DNA from: Candidatus Omnitrophota bacterium | GTDB taxonomy: Bacteria; Ratteibacteria; UBA8468; B48-G9; DSTR01 | Assembly (NCBI GenBank): GCA_023818865.1 | Contig: JAMWDF010000068.1 | Span: forward strand, 1 to 11,231 | DNA length: 11,231 bases | Direction: 5' to 3' | Shown here: in pieces, positions 7,397-11,231 of the stretch | Layout of the letters: every line of letters starts with the position of its first letter | Numbering within the stretch: position 1 is the first letter of the stretch | Made by a program: the position numbers and the translations under genes | The notes under the pieces: model-generated | Database searches by the model: none | What the model was told of the DNA's origin: nothing | Seen by the model: only the letters and a program-made list of their open reading frames with translations

Positions 7397-8467
7397 TTGT
7401 CAGTTTTTATCAGCCTTCTTGGCGGCGGACTGAGTGCTAACCTCTTTTACCTACTTTCGAAACGAATTTCCGCGACTCGCCTTCCCCCACCCTTACCTTT
7501 TCCTCCTCGGTGGCTGAAATTTCTCACTGCCGGCCTCCTGATTTACTCCTGGCTCAGTCTTTTCTGGTGCCTCCGGTGTAGTCTTTCCCCAGAAGTTCTT
7601 CCCACTTTTGCCTCTTACCCAGGCAAGAGTTTCTTTCAATCTTTGGGTGGTTATTTCGGTGAACTTTTCCCAGTGGTGATGGTCTCCCTTTCCCTGGTAA
7701 CTCTCATTGAAAAAACTGCCGGCAAACACCTGTGTTTTTTTCCCCGGAACACTCTCACTACCGCGGTCTGGGCGATAATTCTTCCTGTTTGTTCCTGTGC
7801 GGCTATTCCTCTGGCTGCCTCCCTAAGAAAAAACCTCCCAGCCCGAGCAATCCTTACCTTTCTTTTCCTTAGCCCGTTACTCAGCCCCTTTGTCATTATC
7901 TTTGGCACCGCTGTCCTAGGCTGGCAGTATACTTTCTGGCGCGTTATCTCTGCTCTCTTTCTGGGGTTAACCGGCGGTTTTCTCCTAAAAAATACTCTTC
8001 GTTCTCAGCACAATATTCAGCTTACTTCACTGCCAAATGACTCTGGTCAGTCCCAGCTACCCAAGGATTTTCTCTTGACGACCTGGGAAAACCTGGTGAA
8101 AACCTGGCCGCCGTTGCTCTTTGGTATCTTCTTGGGAGTAGCGGCCACTCGCTACCTGCCACTGCCTTTCTTCCAGCAAACTTTTCCGCCAAACTTCACT
8201 GGGTTGGTGATGGCTACTGCTCTGGGTATCCCAATCTTCCTATGTGGTGGCCAGGAAATTCCCCTGCTAAAACCATTTTTTCAGTTTGGCCTGCCAATGG
8301 GCCAGGCTATTGCCTTTACCCTGGCAGGTAATGGAATCTGTCTGACCAGTATCCCGCTTCTGGCTGCTTTCTTTGGTAAGAAAATGACTTTCTGGTTTGT
8401 TGCCTACTATTTTGCTTTTTCCCTCCTGGCCGGTTTTCTCATCAATCTACTAAGAATTATCGCTTAA
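7397..8467 (+). CDS. Permease of the COG0701 family (YraQ/ArsP-like, DUF318)
   Basis: A 356-residue integral membrane protein with about eight hydrophobic segments. The hallmark first half-repeat ILPVCSCAAIPLAASLRKNL carries Cys132 and Cys134. The second half-repeat carries GIPIFLCGGQEIPLL (Cys283) followed by GLPMGQAIAFTLAGNGI. The CSC motif and internal duplication identify COG0701, the family that includes ArsP (methylarsenite efflux) and many permeases without known substrates. There is no arsR or other arsenic gene nearby, so I do not name it arsP. The start is TTG 7397, chosen because AGGAGG (7386-7391) lies five bases upstream. The next upstream gene ends 25 bases before, suggesting cotranscription with the sulfatase. 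The protein stops at TAA 8465-8467. It might move a product or ion linked to the sulfatase, but that is only inference. Confidence 0.88.
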   Translation: MSVFISLLGGGLSANLFYLLSKRISATRLPPPLPFPPRWLKFLTAGLLIYSWLSLFWCLRCSLSPEVLPTFASYPGKSFFQSLGGYFGELFPVVMVSLSLVTLIEKTAGKHLCFFPRNTLTTAVWAIILPVCSCAAIPLAASLRKNLPARAILTFLFLSPLLSPFVIIFGTAVLGWQYTFWRVISALFLGLTGGFLLKNTLRSQHNIQLTSLPNDSGQSQLPKDFLLTTWENLVKTWPPLLFGIFLGVAATRYLPLPFFQQTFPPNFTGLVMATALGIPIFLCGGQEIPLLKPFFQFGLPMGQAIAFTLAGNGICLTSIPLLAAFFGKKMTFWFVAYYFAFSLLAGFLINLLRIIA

Positions 8468-8581
8468 CTTAAATGGTTAAAAAATGACCTAGGCGATGGT
8501 CACCCCCCACTGGCGCATTACCAGCAATCTCTCTGCTCGCCTACTGTTGATAAAACCTGAGAGGATTTTGAAAAGAAGTAT

Positions 8582-8589
8582 GATATAAT
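8582..8589 (+). promoter_or_regulatory. Extended -10 promoter upstream of the OPT-like membrane protein gene
   Basis: The 184-base spacer between the permease and the next gene contains no ORF worth calling. Within it, TG-A-TATAAT (TATAAT at 8584-8589) is a perfect extended -10 element. There is no good -35 at 17 bases (GAGGAT at 8561-8566), which fits extended -10 promoters. Transcription would start near 8596, about 56 bases before ATG 8652. Confidence 0.5.
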
Positions 8590-8600
8590 TTCCAAAAAAG

Positions 8601-8627
8601 CAGCGACAGATTTAAATAGACAGCGAC
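8601..8627 (+). repeat. Direct heptamer repeat in the leader of the OPT-like gene
   Basis: CAGCGAC occurs at 8601-8607 and again at 8621-8627. The copies are 20 bases apart, centre to centre, with an AT-rich ATTTAAAT between them. They lie just downstream of the predicted transcription start. The roughly two-helical-turn spacing could suit a regulator site, but a repeat of seven bases can arise by chance. Confidence 0.4.
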
Positions 8628-8651
8628 TCACTCTGACAAAAGGAGGGATAA

Positions 8652-10547
8652 ATGATCACCCGAAGGGCTCTGGTGATCGGGTTTCTTCTATCTTTTTTGA
8701 TTGCCTCCGGAGAGCCATGGGTGCTAATGTATCTTCAAGGTTCGCCATTATGTGCTGATTTTTCTACCGGTGGCGCTATTTTCTTATTTTTCCTTTTCTT
8801 CTTTCTTATCCATTGTTCCCTGAAACGCTTCTTCCCCAAAAGGGCTTTCAGCCCAACTGAACTGGCTACCATCTATATAATGATGATTGTGGCTTGCGCG
8901 ATTCCTTCTTGGGGTTTTACTATGAATTTGATTGGCCTATTAGCCGGTACCTATTACTACGCCAGCCCGGCCAATCGCTATGCTCAATTGATTCACCCTC
9001 ATATACCGTCCCATCTGGTTCCCTCTAATCTCCTAGCTGTTCAGTATTTTTATGAGGGACTGCCGCCTGGTGTGAGAATTCCCTGGGCAGTTTGGATTAA
9101 ACCCCTGGCTCATTGGTTTACCTTTATTATAATCTTCTATCTACTGTGTGTCTCCCTAGTGGTCGTGATGCGTAAACAGTGGGTAGAAAGAGAAAAATTG
9201 ATGTTTCCCTTAATGGAACTGCCAGAAGTAATGGTGACGGAAACAAGGCGTTTTTGTTGCCAAAAACTGCTATGGCTTGGCTTCTTTATTCCTTTATTCT
9301 TCTACTCGCTTAATGGTTTGCATGTTATTTTCCCTCTTTTCACTTCACCCAAGTTAGCTTATTCCTTGCCTATCTTCCGCCGCACATTCTCTCTGCCCAT
9401 CACACTTTATTTTGAAGTGATTGGTCTGTCTTTTCTGGTGCCAACCGATGTTTTGTTCAGCGTCTGGTTCTTTTCAATCTTGCTTATTTTTGTGACCGGT
9501 TTTCTCCAGATGGTTGGTTTTTCCATCGGACCCTTTCAGCCTTACTCTGACCCTGCCCACGAAGCTATCTCCTGTCAATCCATCGGCGCCCTGGTAGTTC
9601 TAAGCCTTTATTCCCTTTGGGTGGCCAGAGACCATCTGAAGACAGTAATTGTTGAGGTAAAAAACAGAAACCAACGCTTTTCTCAAGAGGAAATTATGTC
9701 TTACCGAACATGTTTCTGGTGTTTCTGGTTCAGCCTTATTTTTTGTGTTTGGTGGATTCGCCAGACTGGATTGAACTTATTGCCAACCATTTTCTTTACT
9801 TTTATCACTATCTTGATTTTTCTGGGAATCACCAGAGTAATTGCTCAGACAGGATTGGCTTACTACCGAGCACCGGTAATACCCGCAGTGATGACAGTCC
9901 ATACTTTTGGCTCACAGGTTCTTGGTCCGTCCGGATTAACTTCTTTGGGTCTTTCCTTCGCCTGGGCTGCTGATTTGCGAACCATGGTTATGGCTTCTGT
10001 CTGTAATGCCCTCAAACTGGCAACAACCCTTAAGATTAATAGCCGCCGACTCCTTTTAGGTATCAGTCTGGCCATAGTCATTAGTCTTCTTGCTTCCAGC
10101 TGGTCAACCTTGTTCCTCGGGTATAAGTGCGGGGCGATAAACATTCCTCTTTGGCACCTGAAAGGACTGCCTAAGTACGCCATGGGCTGGATAAGCCGTC
10201 TTATTCTCCATCCTCAGTCAGTTGGTTTAAAGCAGTACGGCTTTATAACTCTTGGCGGCGCTTTAATGCTACTTTTTCTCACCCTCAGGCACTTTTTCCT
10301 CTGGTGGCCACTTTCTCCTGTTGGACTGGCAGTCGGCATCCCTTATCCTGTTTATATGACCTGGTTTTCGGTTTTTTTGGCCTGGGTAGCCAAAGTGATG
10401 GTGCTGAAGTATGGCGGCGCCCAGGTTTACCAAAAAGCGAAATTCTTTTCCCTCGGCCTAGTCCTTGGCTCTTTCGTTACCGCGGGTCTCTGGAACCTCA
10501 TTGCCTTTGTTACTAAAACCCCAGGGATAAAGTTCACCTTAGGTTAA
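8652..10547 (+). CDS. DUF6785/DUF6784 family OPT-like multi-pass membrane protein
   Basis: A 631-residue, very hydrophobic protein with roughly 14 or more membrane segments. ATG 8652 follows AAAGGAGGGATAA, a strong ribosome-binding site. Recognisable features are an N-terminal transmembrane start with GEPW (about 20-23), FSPTELATIYIMMIVACAIP in the second/third segment, and the cytoplasmic-loop motif RKQWVEREKLMFPLMELP (about 173-190). A C-terminal module, about 546-625, contains HFFLWWPLSPVGLAVG and VLKYGGAQVYQKAKFFSLGL. From memory this architecture is the DUF6785 plus C-terminal DUF6784 pair. The KYGG...YxKAxxFxLGL element strongly resembles the end of oligopeptide transporter (OPT) family proteins, so a secondary uptake carrier is likely. 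The substrate is unknown. The frame is intact. It probably has its own promoter rather than reading through from the permease. Confidence 0.82.
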   Translation: MITRRALVIGFLLSFLIASGEPWVLMYLQGSPLCADFSTGGAIFLFFLFFFLIHCSLKRFFPKRAFSPTELATIYIMMIVACAIPSWGFTMNLIGLLAGTYYYASPANRYAQLIHPHIPSHLVPSNLLAVQYFYEGLPPGVRIPWAVWIKPLAHWFTFIIIFYLLCVSLVVVMRKQWVEREKLMFPLMELPEVMVTETRRFCCQKLLWLGFFIPLFFYSLNGLHVIFPLFTSPKLAYSLPIFRRTFSLPITLYFEVIGLSFLVPTDVLFSVWFFSILLIFVTGFLQMVGFSIGPFQPYSDPAHEAISCQSIGALVVLSLYSLWVARDHLKTVIVEVKNRNQRFSQEEIMSYRTCFWCFWFSLIFCVWWIRQTGLNLLPTIFFTFITILIFLGITRVIAQTGLAYYRAPVIPAVMTVHTFGSQVLGPSGLTSLGLSFAWAADLRTMVMASVCNALKLATTLKINSRRLLLGISLAIVISLLASSWSTLFLGYKCGAINIPLWHLKGLPKYAMGWISRLILHPQSVGLKQYGFITLGGALMLLFLTLRHFFLWWPLSPVGLAVGIPYPVYMTWFSVFLAWVAKVMVLKYGGAQVYQKAKFFSLGLVLGSFVTAGLWNLIAFVTKTPGIKFTLG

Positions 10548-10553
10548 CCAGTT

Positions 10554-10582
10554 TTGGCAAGGTTTTTTCTCCGGGCTATAAT
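10554..10582 (+). promoter_or_regulatory. Sigma-70 promoter upstream of the thioesterase-family gene
   Basis: TTGGCA (10554-10559) and TATAAT (10577-10582) are separated by 17 bases, close to the sigma-70 consensus at both boxes. The element sits in the 70-base gap right after the OPT-like gene and would start transcription near 10589, about 28 bases before ATG 10618. No terminator hairpin is visible in the gap. Confidence 0.6.
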
Positions 10583-10617
10583 AGTCGAGAAAAGTATTCC
10601 TTCAGACAACAAAAAAG

Positions 10618-11231
10618 ATGAATGACTTCGCTCTCCCTGGTTTTGTTTCCCTATCCAAACTCATCTGCGGGAAAAAACCATTCTTGGGATTCCTACCCGT
10701 TATTTTTTCCCTTTCTTCGCTTCCTGCTGCTTGTGACGAGAAACTGATAAGTCCGCAATTGATTGTTAGTCCAAGAGAAAGCCTGGTTGGCGAGCCAATC
10801 ATAATCAAAGTTACCGGACTAAAACTAAGGGAAAAGGTCTCTCTCTCGGTAGAAGGGAAAGACCAGTATGGTAACATCTGGTCATCCAGTGCCTGGTTTG
10901 CCTCCTCCAGGAAAGGGATTGTGGATACTTCCCTTGATGCGTCAATCATTGGGTCAAACTCTGGCGTTGATTCGGCTGGCCTTTTCTGGTCAATGAAATG
11001 TATTCAGAAAGCGAATTGGCGTCCCCTTTTCCTGCTCTTAGTACTTTTAATATCATTCTCAGAATTAACAACCGCCTTGTCGCGACTGAAGAAGTCAAAA
11101 GAATAGCCTACTCCGGCTTTAATCATCTTAGGTGGCTCAGAAGGGAAATACAATCAGGGGTGGGCAGCAGTTCTAGCTTCAAAAACCAGGTTGCCCACCC
11201 TGGCTTTGGCTTATTTTGGCTGTCCTGGATT
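10618..11231 (+). pseudogene. Frameshifted acyl-CoA thioesterase / BAAT-family protein with an N-terminal export-like segment (runs off right edge)
   Basis: The first frame (10618-11106) encodes a 162-residue ORF. Residues about 45-126 are a Bile_Hydr_Trans-type beta domain: ISPQLIVSPRESLVGEP, then KVTGLKLREKVSLSV, ending in the hallmark SGVDSAGLFWSM. After FWSM the frame turns into non-family sequence and stops at TAG 11104-11106. The family sequence continues two frames over from 10995 (EMYSESELASPFPALSTF, then NRLVATEEVKRI, to about 11105). It then returns in the original frame directly after the stop with PTPALIILGGSEGKYNQGW and TLALAYFGCPG, the start of the alpha/beta-hydrolase domain. 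About 25 expected residues (the GVxRxxVxxxGLVGTLFLP part) are absent at the second junction. Before the beta domain is a hydrophobic stretch (FLGFLPVIFSLSSLPAAC) resembling a signal or lipoprotein peptide. There is no clear Shine-Dalgarno. The catalytic triad would lie beyond the edge. Confidence 0.75.

Noticed and set aside
8464..8480. TTAAC...GTTAA inverted repeat at the permease stop
   Set aside because: It is a short AT-rich stem followed by A rather than T on the plus strand, so not a plausible intrinsic terminator for this gene.
8485..8502. TGACC...GGTCA inverted repeat after the permease, as a terminator
   Set aside because: The stem is only five pairs with an eight-base loop and no T-run follows; the next bases are a C-run.
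9710..9973. Plus-strand 87-codon ORF within the OPT-like gene
   Set aside because: It is an out-of-frame shadow of the 631-codon membrane protein gene.

Overview
The window comes from an uncultured-looking bacterium of middling GC content (by eye, in the 40s percent). No sequence feature fixes the taxon. The mix of a Bacteroidota/Planctomycetota-type alpha-2-macroglobulin, a DUF6785/DUF6784 membrane protein, a formylglycine sulfatase, a DUF6259-like glycosidase and a BAAT-type thioesterase is what I would expect from a PVC/FCB-like or candidate-phylum metagenome genome. That placement is an inference of low confidence.

The left half (1-5832) is read from the minus strand as a probable operon. 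The order of transcription is RNase D (5832-4666), a secreted glycoside-hydrolase-like protein (4650-2155), and a large secreted alpha-2-macroglobulin (2092 to beyond the left edge). Gaps are 15 and 62 bases. The alpha-2-macroglobulin reading frame is open for 697 codons and runs off the window. The glycosidase gene lies in three successive frames: its parts read as one protein, with breaks near 4306-4330 and at a G-rich tract at 3228-3240.

The right half (5899-11231) is read from the plus strand. A sulfatase without a visible signal peptide (5899-7371) is followed after 25 bases by a COG0701-type permease (7397-8467), which starts at TTG behind a strong Shine-Dalgarno. After a 184-base spacer with its own extended -10 promoter comes a 631-residue, many-pass OPT-like membrane protein (8652-10547). 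Last, behind a near-consensus sigma-70 promoter, is a BAAT/acyl-CoA thioesterase family gene (10618 to the right edge). It is broken: a one-base frame change near 10995, then an apparent internal loss of about 25 codons near 11105.

Functionally the window looks like cell-envelope and scavenging genes: a surface protease trap, a polysaccharide-active enzyme, a sulfatase and two transporters, plus one RNA-processing enzyme. I see no phage, transposon, CRISPR, tRNA or rRNA, and no convincing intrinsic terminator. I do not see a clearly new defence or mobile system. The most notable observation is that two accessory genes are frame-disrupted while all their neighbours are intact.
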